NCBI GenBank assembly: GCA_015065935.1 | Contig: SVPI01000001.1 | Location: 124,001 to 188,000, forward strand | Origin: Oscillospiraceae bacterium | GTDB lineage: Bacteria; Bacillota; Clostridia; Oscillospirales; Acutalibacteraceae | DNA: 64,000 nucleotides | Reading direction: 5' to 3' | Shown here: one piece after another, positions 8,650 to 16,943 of the stretch | Layout: each line of letters starts with the position of its first letter | How positions within the stretch are numbered: the first letter of the stretch is position 1 | The notes under the pieces: generated by a model | Database searches by the model: none | The model's input: the letters and a program-made list of their open reading frames with translations, nothing else | What the model was told of the DNA's origin: nothing | Position numbers and translations under genes: made by a program

Positions 8650-9786
8650 TTAAGCTCTTTTCAATATTTTTGCGGCGTTTTTAAGTTCATTCGCCAAAAT
8701 GTCAATTTCTTCCTTTGTGTTATTCCTGCAAAAACTGATTCTAAGGGAGGAATCAATCTCTTTATCATTTATTCCCATTTCCCGAAGCACATAGCTTTTA
8801 ACACCCTTAGAGCAGGCACTGCCGCTGGAAACAAAAATGTTTTTTGATTCAAGAAAATGGAGCAGTGTTTCTGATTTATATCCCGAAACGCTTATGTTTA
8901 AAATGTATGGCAGGGCATTTTCGGGGGAGTTGATTTTAACAAGGCCGGTACTTAGCAAAACATTTCTTGCATAGGCATTAAGCTCGGTTATGTAGGCAAG
9001 GCTTTTGGTTATATCAGGAAGGTCATTAACGGCACCTAAAAGGCCGCAAATTGCGGGCATGCCCTCTGTTCCTGAACGAAGCCCTTTTTCCTGGCCACCG
9101 CCGAAAACGCTTTCCCTAAGGTTTACGCCCTTGGCTTTAAATAAAACGCCAACACCCTTTGGGCCGTGAATTTTGTGGCCGCTTAAGGTAAGCATTTGCA
9201 CGCCTAATTTTTTAACATCAATAGGTAGCTTGCCAAAGCCCTGAACTGCATCACAGTGGATAAGGGCAGGGGAGTCAACCTTTTTTATTAGGGATGAAAT
9301 TTTTTCAACAGGTAAAATAGAGCCAACCTCGTTGTTAACAAGCATCATACTAACAAGGATAGTATCCTTGTTAATTGCGTTTTCAAGCTCGCTGTCGGGA
9401 ATGGTTCCGTTTTCATCGGGGTGAAGGTAAACAACCTCAAAGCCATCGTTTTTTAGCTTTTCAAAAACATTTAAAACCGAGGGGTGTTCAATCGCGGTTG
9501 TAACAATTCGGTTACCGCGGCGTTTGCCGGCACTCACTGCACCTAAAATTGCAATGTTGTTTGCTTCCGTGCCGCCTGAGGTAAAGAAAATTTCATCCTC
9601 ACGGCAACGGAGCGCTTTTGAAACGGCAATGCGGGCATTTGTCATTTCGGTTTCGGCGGCAAAACCCATTAAATGCAGTGAGGAAGGGTTTCCCCAATTT
9701 TCGGTTAAGCAGCGATTTATTTCACGAACAGCACCTTGACAGGGCTTGGTTGTGGAACTGTTATCAAGGTAAATAATTTTATCCAA
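8650..9786 (-). CDS. Cysteine desulfurase (NifS/IscS-like), ThiI partner
   Basis: 378 residues counted from a TTG start at 9784-9786, chosen because GGAG lies 8 bp before it and the protein then begins MDKIIYLDNSSTT, the family N-terminus; an upstream ATG would add 24 atypical residues. PLP is held by Lys205 in SGHKIHGPKG, and His101 is in AIEHPSV. The active Cys325 lies in SSGSACSKG. It moves sulfur from cysteine onto an enzyme persulfide for transfer, here most likely to ThiI. It is the first gene of a five-gene operon. Confidence 0.93.
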   Translation of the reverse strand: MDKIIYLDNSSTTKPCQGAVREINRCLTENWGNPSSLHLMGFAAETEMTNARIAVSKALRCREDEIFFTSGGTEANNIAILGAVSAGKRRGNRIVTTAIEHPSVLNVFEKLKNDGFEVVYLHPDENGTIPDSELENAINKDTILVSMMLVNNEVGSILPVEKISSLIKKVDSPALIHCDAVQGFGKLPIDVKKLGVQMLTLSGHKIHGPKGVGVLFKAKGVNLRESVFGGGQEKGLRSGTEGMPAICGLLGAVNDLPDITKSLAYITELNAYARNVLLSTGLVKINSPENALPYILNISVSGYKSETLLHFLESKNIFVSSGSACSKGVKSYVLREMGINDKEIDSSLRISFCRNNTKEEIDILANELKNAAKILKRA

Positions 9787-9829
9787 AGAAACATCTCCGT
9801 AATTAATGAAATTTAAACATATATAAAAC

Positions 9830-9858
9830 ATTATATAATATTTCCTCTCATTATACAA
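9830..9858 (-). promoter_or_regulatory. Promoter of the iscS-thiI-cinA-sortase operon
   Basis: Reading the minus strand, TTGTAT (9858-9853), a 17-bp spacer and TATAAT (9835-9830), about 44 bp before the TTG start. A 12-bp perfect palindrome, CGTAATATTACG (9870-9881), lies just upstream of the -35. Confidence 0.65.
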
Positions 9859-9925
9859 GTTTTTTTCGCCGTAATATTACGATATTTTTCGGTAAAAATT
9901 AGTAATAGCCGAAAAGGAGGATTTT

Positions 9926-11197
9926 ATGAAAAAGGAAGTTTTAATAAAGTTAATTTCATTTGCCACGGCGCTGGCTTTGGTGGCGGTGGTTTTCATCTTT
10001 AAAAGCGATAGTGATAATAACGACACAAGCAAAGAAAGGGTGGCTATTTTTAACGATTTTTCGTCGGCAATTGATAAGGTTAGCAATTTACTTGACCTGT
10101 TTTTAAAAACCGAGGAGGAAAATAAGCTTAACGAAATTGCCCAAAATCTTTCTGAGGAACTGCGCAGAGCAAGGCAGGATTATGCCCTTTTAAATTTACA
10201 AAATGTTGAAAGCGGGCTGGATAATTTCTTAAATCTTTCGGGTGATTATGTTTTAAAATATGCAGAGGATGTAAAGCAGGGCCGGTCCAGCAGTGAGCAA
10301 AAACAAAAAATAGAAAAGCTCAGCCGTGTATCGAGTTTGTTTGCCGAGGAAATATCAAAACTGGAGCTGGAACAGGGTGAAAACGATATAACCGAGGAAA
10401 TAAGAGAGCGTTACAGTAAGGTTAACCGAGAAATTGCGGAGAAAACGGAAAGTGAAATGCCACAATCGGTCTCCCAAAATCATTCAAGCGTGGTGAGTGA
10501 TAACGGAAACCCACTTTCAGATTCTAAAGAAATTAGCCAAGAAATGGCTAGTAAAATTGCCCAAAAATATATAGAAATAAGCGAAAGCACAACCACCCAA
10601 AGGGTGGTGGAAAATAAAATTGATGGCTATAGGTTTAAAACATCAGGCGAGGAAATTTTTATTTCCGCTAAGGGCGGGTTTATTGTATCCTTTTTAAGAA
10701 ATGAAAAAGGCGAAGCGAAAAACTTTAGCGATGAACAGTGCCTTGACCTTGCTAAAGCCTTTTTAGCCACCTACCATTCAGCAAATTTTGTGCCACGTTA
10801 TTTTGAAAGCAGGGAACAAATGTGTTATATTGTTTTTACCACAAAAAACGGAGCAACCTACTGCAATCCCGATAGGGTAGAACTAACCATTTCAAGGGTT
10901 AGCGGAGAAATTATTGAATTTATTGGGGAGCAGTTTTTGTTAAATCACCGTAATCGAACCCTGCAGGCGCCAAACCACTCCGTTACCGATGCGCAATCGA
11001 AAATCCCACAAAACCTTTCAGTGGAGCAGGCCTTGCAGGTCGTTTCAATATTTAATGGCAACGAAAAAAACTGCTACGAGTTTTATTGTGTAGCGGTTGA
11101 TGATGAGGCGGAAATTATTTACATTAACACCTTGGATTTAAGGGTAGAGGGTAGAATACCGCTTTTAAAAAATAAAAATTCCATTTTTTTAAAATAA
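9926..11197 (+). CDS. YpeB-like spore germination protein
   Basis: 423 residues. An N-terminal membrane anchor (about residues 8-25) is followed by a long charged helical region (40-180) and a C-terminal half with repeated PepSY-like segments, for example GYRFKTSGEEIFISAKGGFIVSF near residue 232 and VELTISRVSGEIIEFIGEQF near 315. This layout matches YpeB, which in Bacillus spores is needed for localisation and stability of the cortex-lytic enzyme SleB. sleB normally lies directly upstream but is absent here; the neighbours are a divergent desulfurase operon and rplS. The start follows AAAAGGAGGATTTT. No clear sporulation promoter was recognised. Confidence 0.75.
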   Translation: MKKEVLIKLISFATALALVAVVFIFKSDSDNNDTSKERVAIFNDFSSAIDKVSNLLDLFLKTEEENKLNEIAQNLSEELRRARQDYALLNLQNVESGLDNFLNLSGDYVLKYAEDVKQGRSSSEQKQKIEKLSRVSSLFAEEISKLELEQGENDITEEIRERYSKVNREIAEKTESEMPQSVSQNHSSVVSDNGNPLSDSKEISQEMASKIAQKYIEISESTTTQRVVENKIDGYRFKTSGEEIFISAKGGFIVSFLRNEKGEAKNFSDEQCLDLAKAFLATYHSANFVPRYFESREQMCYIVFTTKNGATYCNPDRVELTISRVSGEIIEFIGEQFLLNHRNRTLQAPNHSVTDAQSKIPQNLSVEQALQVVSIFNGNEKNCYEFYCVAVDDEAEIIYINTLDLRVEGRIPLLKNKNSIFLK

Positions 11198-11200
11198 TGC

Positions 11201-11229
11201 TTGATTTTTAGAATGATGTGTGATATCAT
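11201..11229 (+). promoter_or_regulatory. Extended -10 promoter of rplS
   Basis: TTGATT (11201-11206), a 17-bp spacer and TATCAT (11224-11229), with an adjacent upstream TGTGA element. The predicted transcript begins near 11236, leaving a leader of about 120 nt before rplS. Confidence 0.6.
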
Positions 11230-11235
11230 ATTAGA

Positions 11236-11358
11236 GCATTTGATTTCGCCGAACCTTCAAACGGCGGGTTTAATGCCGTAAAACGACATTAAAACGGGTG
11301 GTCCTCTGCCAAAATGTGTTGACATGAACGCCTGAACAAATTAGGGAGGAAAATTAAA
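11236..11358 (+). promoter_or_regulatory. Structured 5-prime leader of rplS with two mutually exclusive hairpins
   Basis: CGCCG (11247-11251) can pair with CGGCG (11262-11266), while the overlapping ACGGC (11261-11265) can instead pair with GCCGT (11275-11279). The two helices share bases, so only one can form. Leaders that bind the ribosomal protein are known for rplS in Firmicutes; this one is a candidate, not a confirmed family match. The end of the leader carries the GGGAGG ribosome binding site. Confidence 0.4.
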
Positions 11359-11703
11359 ATGGACGCTGTAAAAGAGTTAACAGCAGGTATGATGAAGGAA
11401 AACGCACCCGTTATTTCTATTGGTAGCACCGTTCGTGTTCACGTTAAGATTCGTGAAGGTGAGCGTGAGCGTATCCAGGTTTTTGAGGGTACTGTTATTG
11501 CAAAGAACAACAGCGGTATTGCTGAAACCTTTACCGTAAGACGTATTTCCTACGGCGTTGGTGTTGAGCGTGTGTTCCCTGTGCATTCTCCGAATGTTGA
11601 CAAGGTTGAGCTCGTTCGCAACGGTCGTGTTCGTCGTGCAAAGCTGTACTATCTCCGTGATAGAGTAGGTAAAGCTGCTAAAGTTAAAGAGCAGATTGGC
11701 TAA
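11359..11703 (+). CDS. rplS: 50S ribosomal protein L19
   Basis: 114 residues, the standard length. Family motifs are [21 protein letters not shown] (about 26-46) and [13 protein letters not shown] (about 68-80), with the C-terminal [11 protein letters not shown]19 lies at the 30S-50S interface. The ATG follows TTAGGGAGGAAAATTAAA. It is transcribed from its own promoter and closed by a terminator, with the lepB-rbgA-rnhB group following, an order common in Firmicutes. Confidence 0.98.
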   Translation: MDAVKELTAGMMKENAPVISIGSTVRVHVKIREGERERIQVFEGTVIAKNNSGIAETFTVRRISYGVGVERVFPVHSPNVDKVELVRNGRVRRAKLYYLRDRVGKAAKVKEQIG

Positions 11704-11746
11704 AATATCAGTTAAAGAGCTTTTGGCTCTTAAAGAGGTGTTTTAA

Positions 11747-11780
11747 GGGGACAAAGCATTTTGTCCCCTTTTAATTTTAT
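11747..11780 (+). terminator. Terminator after rplS
   Basis: GGGGACAAA pairs with TTTGTCCCC around a short loop, followed by TTTTAATTTTATTG. Since lepB starts 18 bp later without an obvious promoter, partial read-through is likely. Confidence 0.8.
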
Positions 11781-11797
11781 TGTTAGGTGGTGTGATT

Positions 11798-12406
11798 ATG
11801 CAGTCTTTATTTTTAGCCTTAAAGGAAAAATTCAAGGCTATTAAAGAAAAAGGTCTTGTAACCAAGCGTGATGTTTTTGAATGGTTAGAGGTCATTGTTA
11901 CCGCAATGGTTGCCGTTGTTGTGGTTTTTACCCTTGTTTTCAAGGTGGTCACAATTGATGGTGGTTCAATGCGTGAAACCCTGCACAATGGCGATAAGGT
12001 TGTAATTAGTAATTTGTTCTACACCCCAAAGCAAAAGGATGTTGTGGTTATTTCTCGCAATATTGATAACTCTTATGACAACGAAAGTCAGGCACCCATT
12101 ATTAAGCGCGTAATCGCAACCGAGGGTCAGATTGTAGACATTGATTTTAACACAGGTATGGTTTATGTTGACGGTGTTGCGCTTGATGAGCCCTATACTC
12201 GTACACCTACAAATCTTTCTTATGATATCCAGTTTCCTGTAAAGGTGGATGATGGCTGCGTATTCGTTCTTGGTGATAACCGAAATGATTCTCACGACAG
12301 CCGCTCCTCACTAATTGGAAATAACGGAATGATAGATACCCGCTATATTTTGGGTAAAGCGATTTTAAAGGTGTTCCCATTTAGCGAAATCGGAGGAATT
12401 GAATAA
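11798..12406 (+). CDS. lepB: Signal peptidase I
   Basis: 202 residues from the ATG at 11798, which has AGGTGG 7 bp upstream; an in-frame TTG at 11780 lies inside the terminator and is less likely. One membrane helix (about 30-50) precedes the catalytic serine Ser57 in GGSMRETL; the general base is Lys103 in IIKRVIA. GDNRNDSHDSR near the C-terminus is the last signature box. It removes signal peptides from exported proteins at the outer face of the membrane. The stop codon overlaps the rbgA start (TAATG). Confidence 0.95.
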   Translation: MQSLFLALKEKFKAIKEKGLVTKRDVFEWLEVIVTAMVAVVVVFTLVFKVVTIDGGSMRETLHNGDKVVISNLFYTPKQKDVVVISRNIDNSYDNESQAPIIKRVIATEGQIVDIDFNTGMVYVDGVALDEPYTRTPTNLSYDIQFPVKVDDGCVFVLGDNRNDSHDSRSSLIGNNGMIDTRYILGKAILKVFPFSEIGGIE

Positions 12407-13260
12407 TGGCACAAACACAAAATATTCAGTGGTTTCCGGGGCATATGGCCAAAACCAGGCGCCTTATAAAGGAAACCCTTAATATTGTAGATGCCGTTGC
12501 CGAAATTGTTGATGCAAGAATTCCTTTAAGCAGTCGCAATCCTGAACTTCACAGCATTATTGCTGATAAGCCCAGAATTGTTTTGCTTAACAAATGTGAT
12601 ATGGCCGACCAAAGGGTAACCGACCAATGGATTGAGCACTATGCAAAGCAAAACATTCCCGCAATCGCTGTTGATTGCCGAACAGGTCGCGGTCTTGATA
12701 AATTCAAAACCGTTACAAAGGAAACACTTGCCCATAAGCTTGAATATTATAAAAATAAAGGTATGGTAGGCAGGGGACTGCGCATAATGGTTGTGGGAAT
12801 CCCCAATGTTGGCAAATCTTCTTTTATAAACAAAATGGCAGGTAATAATAGAGCAAAGGCAGAAAATCGCCCCGGTGTTACAAGGGGAAATCAGTGGTTT
12901 CGCATTGATAAGGATTTGGAACTTCTTGATACCCCCGGTGTTCTTTGGCCTAAGTTTGATGACCAAACTGTGGGTGAGCGCTTAGCCTTTACAGGTGCTG
13001 TTACCGATAGAATTCTTGATGTTGAGCTTTTGGCAGTAAGGCTTCTTGAAATTTTAATGCAGGAATACCCCGAGCTGCTTTCAGCGCGGTATGGGGAACT
13101 TGATTTTGAGGTTGAGCCATACGAGCTGCTCGAGCAAATCGGAAGGCGTAGGGGCTTTTTGCAAAGAGGAAATGCTATCAACACCGAAAGAGCGGCAAAT
13201 ATGCTTTTAGAGGAATATCGTAACTGCAAAATCGGTAGAATTACATTGGAAAGGGTGTAA
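12406..13260 (+). CDS. rbgA: Ribosome biogenesis GTPase RbgA (YlqF)
   Basis: 284 residues with circularly permuted GTPase motifs: NKCD (G4, 62-65) comes before GIPNVGKSS (G1, 131-139) and DTPG (G3, 175-178). N-terminal IQWFPGHMAK is the YlqF signature. It assists late assembly of the 50S subunit. The start overlaps the lepB stop and rnhB begins 3 bp after its stop, the classical rplS-lepB-rbgA-rnhB neighbourhood. Confidence 0.96.
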   Translation: MAQTQNIQWFPGHMAKTRRLIKETLNIVDAVAEIVDARIPLSSRNPELHSIIADKPRIVLLNKCDMADQRVTDQWIEHYAKQNIPAIAVDCRTGRGLDKFKTVTKETLAHKLEYYKNKGMVGRGLRIMVVGIPNVGKSSFINKMAGNNRAKAENRPGVTRGNQWFRIDKDLELLDTPGVLWPKFDDQTVGERLAFTGAVTDRILDVELLAVRLLEILMQEYPELLSARYGELDFEVEPYELLEQIGRRRGFLQRGNAINTERAANMLLEEYRNCKIGRITLERV

Positions 13261-13263
13261 GCA

Positions 13264-13866
13264 TTGCCTGATTTTTCCTATGAGAATGAAAAAAGAGAAC
13301 AAGGTTATAAATTTGTATGCGGTATAGATGAGGCAGGCAGGGGACCCCTTGCAGGCCCTGTTTGTGCCGCTGCAGTTATTTTACCGCCCGATTTGGATTT
13401 TGAGGGTGTAAATGATTCAAAAAAATTGAGTGAAAAAAAGCGGGAAATGCTTTATGAGGAAATCACCGAAAAGGCTATTTCCTGGTCGGTTGCCTTTGCA
13501 AGCGTAAACGAGATTGAGGAGCATAATATTTTAGGCGCAACCTACATAGCAATGCAGCGTGCTGTAGAAAGCCTTAAGGTTCCTGCTGATTTTGCTCTGA
13601 TTGATGGCAACAGAACACCACCGAGCCTTAAAATTCCAAGTCTTACCGTTGTTAAGGGCGATTCTAAATCCTTAAGCATTGCCGCCGCATCCATCATTGC
13701 TAAGGTTACAAGGGACCGCCTGCTTTTGGAATATGATGCCATTTATCCGCAATATAAATTTTCACAGCACAAGGGTTATGGCACAAAGGTACATATCGAA
13801 GCTATAAGGGAGTTTGGCCCCTGTGACATTCACAGGCCCTCCTTTATAAAGAATTTTATCAAATGA
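13264..13866 (+). CDS. rnhB: Ribonuclease HII
   Basis: 200 residues from a TTG start (13264) placed 3 bp after rbgA; AAAGGG lies upstream. The catalytic box CGIDEAGRGPLAGPV holds Asp22 and Glu23, and DSKKLSEKKR follows. ALIDGN and the C-terminal SQHKGYGTKVH complete the family pattern. It removes ribonucleotides and RNA primers from DNA. The stop overlaps the yraN start (ATGA). Confidence 0.95.
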   Translation: MPDFSYENEKREQGYKFVCGIDEAGRGPLAGPVCAAAVILPPDLDFEGVNDSKKLSEKKREMLYEEITEKAISWSVAFASVNEIEEHNILGATYIAMQRAVESLKVPADFALIDGNRTPPSLKIPSLTVVKGDSKSLSIAAASIIAKVTRDRLLLEYDAIYPQYKFSQHKGYGTKVHIEAIREFGPCDIHRPSFIKNFIK

Positions 13867-14252
13867 AAAACACCGAATTCGGAGTTATGGCTGAGGATAG
13901 GGTTGCGGCCTATCTTAAAAGAAAAGGTTTTTACATAGCCAAAAGAAATTACAAATGCCGTTATGGTGAAATTGATATAATTGCAGAGGATAAGGATATC
14001 GTTGCATTTGTTGAGGTAAAGGCAAGAACAGGTGATTACTTTGTATCCCCTGCCGAGGCGGTTGATAAGCGCAAGCAGCGCCGAATTATTGCTACTGCAA
14101 AGGATTATTATGCTAAATCGCATTGCTATTTAAAACCCCGATTTGATGTTGCAATGGTAACAGCCTTTAAAAATGAGGATGACAAATGGCAGTTTGAACT
14201 TGAATATCTTAAAAATGCTTTTTGTTTGGAGAAGGGTAATGGAGTTTTTTGA
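13863..14252 (+). CDS. YraN/UPF0102 family endonuclease-like protein
   Basis: 129 residues. The restriction-endonuclease-like core is visible: GVMAEDRVAAYLKRKG, then NYKCRYGEIDIIAEDKD and VAFVEVKAR, giving the E-x-D-x(n)-E-x-K set. This small family is conserved next to rnhB in many bacteria and its physiological role is not settled. It is translationally coupled to rnhB by a 4-bp overlap, and its end overlaps the next start by 14 bp. Confidence 0.88.
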   Translation: MKNTEFGVMAEDRVAAYLKRKGFYIAKRNYKCRYGEIDIIAEDKDIVAFVEVKARTGDYFVSPAEAVDKRKQRRIIATAKDYYAKSHCYLKPRFDVAMVTAFKNEDDKWQFELEYLKNAFCLEKGNGVF

Positions 14253-15087
14253 TTTACACTGTGATACACCTTTTAGGTGTTTTACCGAAAAAAAGGATTT
14301 TTTAAAAAATGATCTTGATATTTCCTTTGAAAAGGCAGGCTGTTTTAGCAAATGGAGCCAAATTTTTGCAGTGTGGGTGAGGGAAGAAACGCCCTCGCCC
14401 TTTGAATTTTATAGGGGTGTTTTATCCGATTTTAAGGCGAAATTGTCGGGCTGTAAATCGGACCGTTTCACACCCGTTTTTTCCATTGAGGGCGGCAGCG
14501 TAATTGAAGAAATAGACTATCTTGATGAAATTAAAAATGATGGAGTCGGCGTTATAACCCTCACCTGGAACGGGAAAAATAAAATCGCTTCGGGGGCCAA
14601 TGAAAAGGGTGGGCTCACGACATTTGGCGAAGCGGTTATAAAGAAAATGAATTACTTAAAAATTGCCACCGATTTATCCCATTTAAATGAGGAAAGCTTT
14701 TTTGATGCCATAAGTGTTGCGAAATTTCCTATTGCTACCCACAGCTGCTCAAAGGGAGTTTTTGAGCATAAAAGAAATTTAAGTGACAAAGCACTTTTAA
14801 AAATAGCTCAAAAGGGTGGCGTTATTGGAATATGTCCCTATCCCGAATTTTCGGACAAAAATTCTTTTGAAGGCGTTTATGATAACCTTTGTTATATGCT
14901 AAGTTTAGGGCTGGAAAACCACATTTCATTCGGCTCGGATTTCGATGGCGCCCAAATGAGTGATGAGCTTCGTGATATATCGCATATTCCGCTTTTAAGG
15001 GCGTATCTTTTGGAAAAAGGTGTAAGTGAGCGTCACCTAAACCTATTTTTTTATGAAAATGCCGCCAATTTCTTTCGAAACATTTGA
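14239..15087 (+). CDS. Membrane dipeptidase (renal dipeptidase) family, M19
   Basis: 282 residues from the ATG at 14239, which has GGAGAAGGG just upstream and places the metal motif FDLHCDTP at the N-terminus, as the family requires; a start at 14173 would add 22 unlikely residues inside yraN. Zinc ligands can be seen in HCD (residues 6-8), SIEGG (the bridging Glu) and ATHSCSKG; FGSDFDG near the C-terminus is a further signature. The family hydrolyses dipeptides, including D-amino-acid ones. It is short compared with many members, and the substrate here is unknown. Confidence 0.85.
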   Translation: MEFFDLHCDTPFRCFTEKKDFLKNDLDISFEKAGCFSKWSQIFAVWVREETPSPFEFYRGVLSDFKAKLSGCKSDRFTPVFSIEGGSVIEEIDYLDEIKNDGVGVITLTWNGKNKIASGANEKGGLTTFGEAVIKKMNYLKIATDLSHLNEESFFDAISVAKFPIATHSCSKGVFEHKRNLSDKALLKIAQKGGVIGICPYPEFSDKNSFEGVYDNLCYMLSLGLENHISFGSDFDGAQMSDELRDISHIPLLRAYLLEKGVSERHLNLFFYENAANFFRNI

Positions 15088-15150
15088 CAAATGAAGCATT
15101 ATTTAATAAAATTATATGGTATATGAAATATTCGGGAGGTTCCCCAAAAA

Positions 15151-16638
15151 ATGAATTATAACAGTACAAGAGATAACACCCTTAAGGTTTCGGCTGCCCA
15201 AGCTATTGCAACAGGAATTGCACCTGATGGCGGTTTATTTGTGCCCGAAACTGTGCCAGCCTTAAGCGAAAATGATTTTAATGCCCTTAAGGGTATGAAT
15301 TATATCGAAAGAGCGGTTTTTGTTTTTAAAAAATTCCTAACCGATTTTACCGCACAGGAAATTGAATACTGTGCAAAGGGCGCCTACAGCGGCACCTTTG
15401 AAAACGATGCTCCGGCACCGCTTTATACCCTTAAAAATGGTACCCATATTTTAGAGCTGTGGCACGGCCCCACCTGTGCTTTTAAGGATTTAGCACTTCA
15501 AATTTTGCCTTACCTGCTTACCACTTCGGCAAAGAAGGTATCAAAGGCAAAGGAAACTGTTATCCTTGTTGCAACCTCGGGTGATACAGGAAAGGCAGCC
15601 CTCGAGGGCTTTTGCGATGTTGAGGGCACCAAAATTATTGTTTTCTACCCAAGTGATGGCGTAAGCCCTATGCAAAAACATCAAATGTGTACCCAAAAGG
15701 GTAAAAATGTAAGTGTTTGCGCAATTAAGGGCAACTTTGATGATGCCCAAAGTGCAGTTAAAAAGATTTTTACCGACTGTGAAACTGCAAAGCTTTTAGA
15801 GAAAAACGAAATGCAGTTTTCCTCTGCAAACTCAATTAACTGGGGTCGTCTTGCACCGCAAATTATTTATTATGTAAGTGCATATTGCGACCTACTTAAA
15901 AAGGATGAAAGTGTAAGGACAAACGGCTTTAACATTGTTGTTCCAACAGGTAATTTCGGCAATATTTTAGCGGCATATTATGCCAAGAAAATGGGTGTTC
16001 CGGTTAAAAAACTTATTTGTGCCTCAAACGCAAATAATGTTCTAACCGATTTCCTAAAAACAGGAACCTACAATAAAAATCGCGATTTCTACACAACCGT
16101 TTCACCTTCAATGGATATCCTTATTTCCAGCAACCTTGAAAGAATGCTTTATGAGCTTTCCGACCACGATGATGCCTTTGTTGCAAAAATGCAAAGTGAT
16201 TTGGCCGAAAAGGGTATGTACACCGTTTCCGATAAGGTTAAAGCCCGCTTTAGTGAGCTTTTCTACGGTGGCTGCTGCGATGATGAAAACACCTTAAAAA
16301 CCATTGAGGAAACCTGGAAAAATTTTGGCTACCTTTGCGATACCCACACAGCTGTTGCCGTAAATGTTTATAATAGCTATGTTAAAGAAACAGGGGACAA
16401 CACTCAAACTGTTATTGCTTCAACCGCAAGCCCCTATAAATTCTGCGCAAGTGTGCTTTCTGCCTTCCAAGAAAAAGCCCCCGAAAAAGAGTTTGACGCG
16501 GTAGATTTGTTAAATGAAAAAACAGGCGTTAAAATTCCCGAGCCTTTACTTGCTTTAAAGGATGCAAAGGTAAGATTTACCGATATTTGCGAAAAGGATA
16601 AAATCAAGGATTTTGTTCTGGATTATTTAAAGATTTAA
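15151..16638 (+). CDS. thrC: Threonine synthase
   Basis: 495 residues, the long form of the family. PLP is bound by Lys112 in GPTCAFKDLALQ, and the phosphate loop VVPTGNFGNILAAYYA lies near residue 270. It converts O-phosphohomoserine to threonine. The start is set by TCGGGAGGTTCCCCAAAA before the ATG. It is a single gene closed by a terminator; hom and thrB are not in the window, while asd, which feeds this pathway, is at the left end. Confidence 0.96.
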   Translation: MNYNSTRDNTLKVSAAQAIATGIAPDGGLFVPETVPALSENDFNALKGMNYIERAVFVFKKFLTDFTAQEIEYCAKGAYSGTFENDAPAPLYTLKNGTHILELWHGPTCAFKDLALQILPYLLTTSAKKVSKAKETVILVATSGDTGKAALEGFCDVEGTKIIVFYPSDGVSPMQKHQMCTQKGKNVSVCAIKGNFDDAQSAVKKIFTDCETAKLLEKNEMQFSSANSINWGRLAPQIIYYVSAYCDLLKKDESVRTNGFNIVVPTGNFGNILAAYYAKKMGVPVKKLICASNANNVLTDFLKTGTYNKNRDFYTTVSPSMDILISSNLERMLYELSDHDDAFVAKMQSDLAEKGMYTVSDKVKARFSELFYGGCCDDENTLKTIEETWKNFGYLCDTHTAVAVNVYNSYVKETGDNTQTVIASTASPYKFCASVLSAFQEKAPEKEFDAVDLLNEKTGVKIPEPLLALKDAKVRFTDICEKDKIKDFVLDYLKI

Positions 16639-16642
16639 AAGA

Positions 16643-16680
16643 AAAAATACCCGATTTTTAAAGTCGGGTATTTTCTTAAA
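16643..16680. terminator. Bidirectional terminator between thrC and the DUF1540 gene
   Basis: GAAAAAATACCCGA pairs with TCGGGTATTTTC across a 9-nt loop and ends in CTTAAAAAA. It can end both convergent transcripts. Confidence 0.85.
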
Positions 16681-16689
16681 AAAGGATTT

Positions 16690-16860
16690 TTATTTTGCCT
16701 TAAAAGTTGTGCAAGCGGTTTCGCCCTTTTCACAGGAATTGCAGTAACCAACCTGAATGGCGCCTGCCTCGCAGTGGTCGCTTTCGGTATGGTAGGTGCA
16801 GTTTTTAACCTCGCATTTGATACCGCTTATAACCTCTTTTTTTGAGCAACAGTCTGACAT
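16690..16860 (-). CDS. Cys-rich mini-protein, DUF1540 family
   Basis: 56 residues, translated from the minus strand with ATG at 16858-16860 and AAAGGAC upstream. Eight cysteines (residues 4, 5, 16, 21, 30, 40, 43 and 50) sit in the family pattern IKCEVKNCTYH...CEAGAIQVG..CNSCE...CTTF. DUF1540 proteins are small clostridial and bacillar proteins presumed to bind metal; their function is unknown. The gene is convergent with thrC and divergent from the phosphoesterase. Confidence 0.85.
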   Translation of the reverse strand: MSDCCSKKEVISGIKCEVKNCTYHTESDHCEAGAIQVGYCNSCEKGETACTTFKAK

Positions 16861-16943
16861 ATTTTTCAGTCCTTTCTTTGGTCCTTATGACCAAAATTAG
16901 TATGCCCATAAAAATTTGTTTTTTGAAAGCGAAGTGAAAAAAT

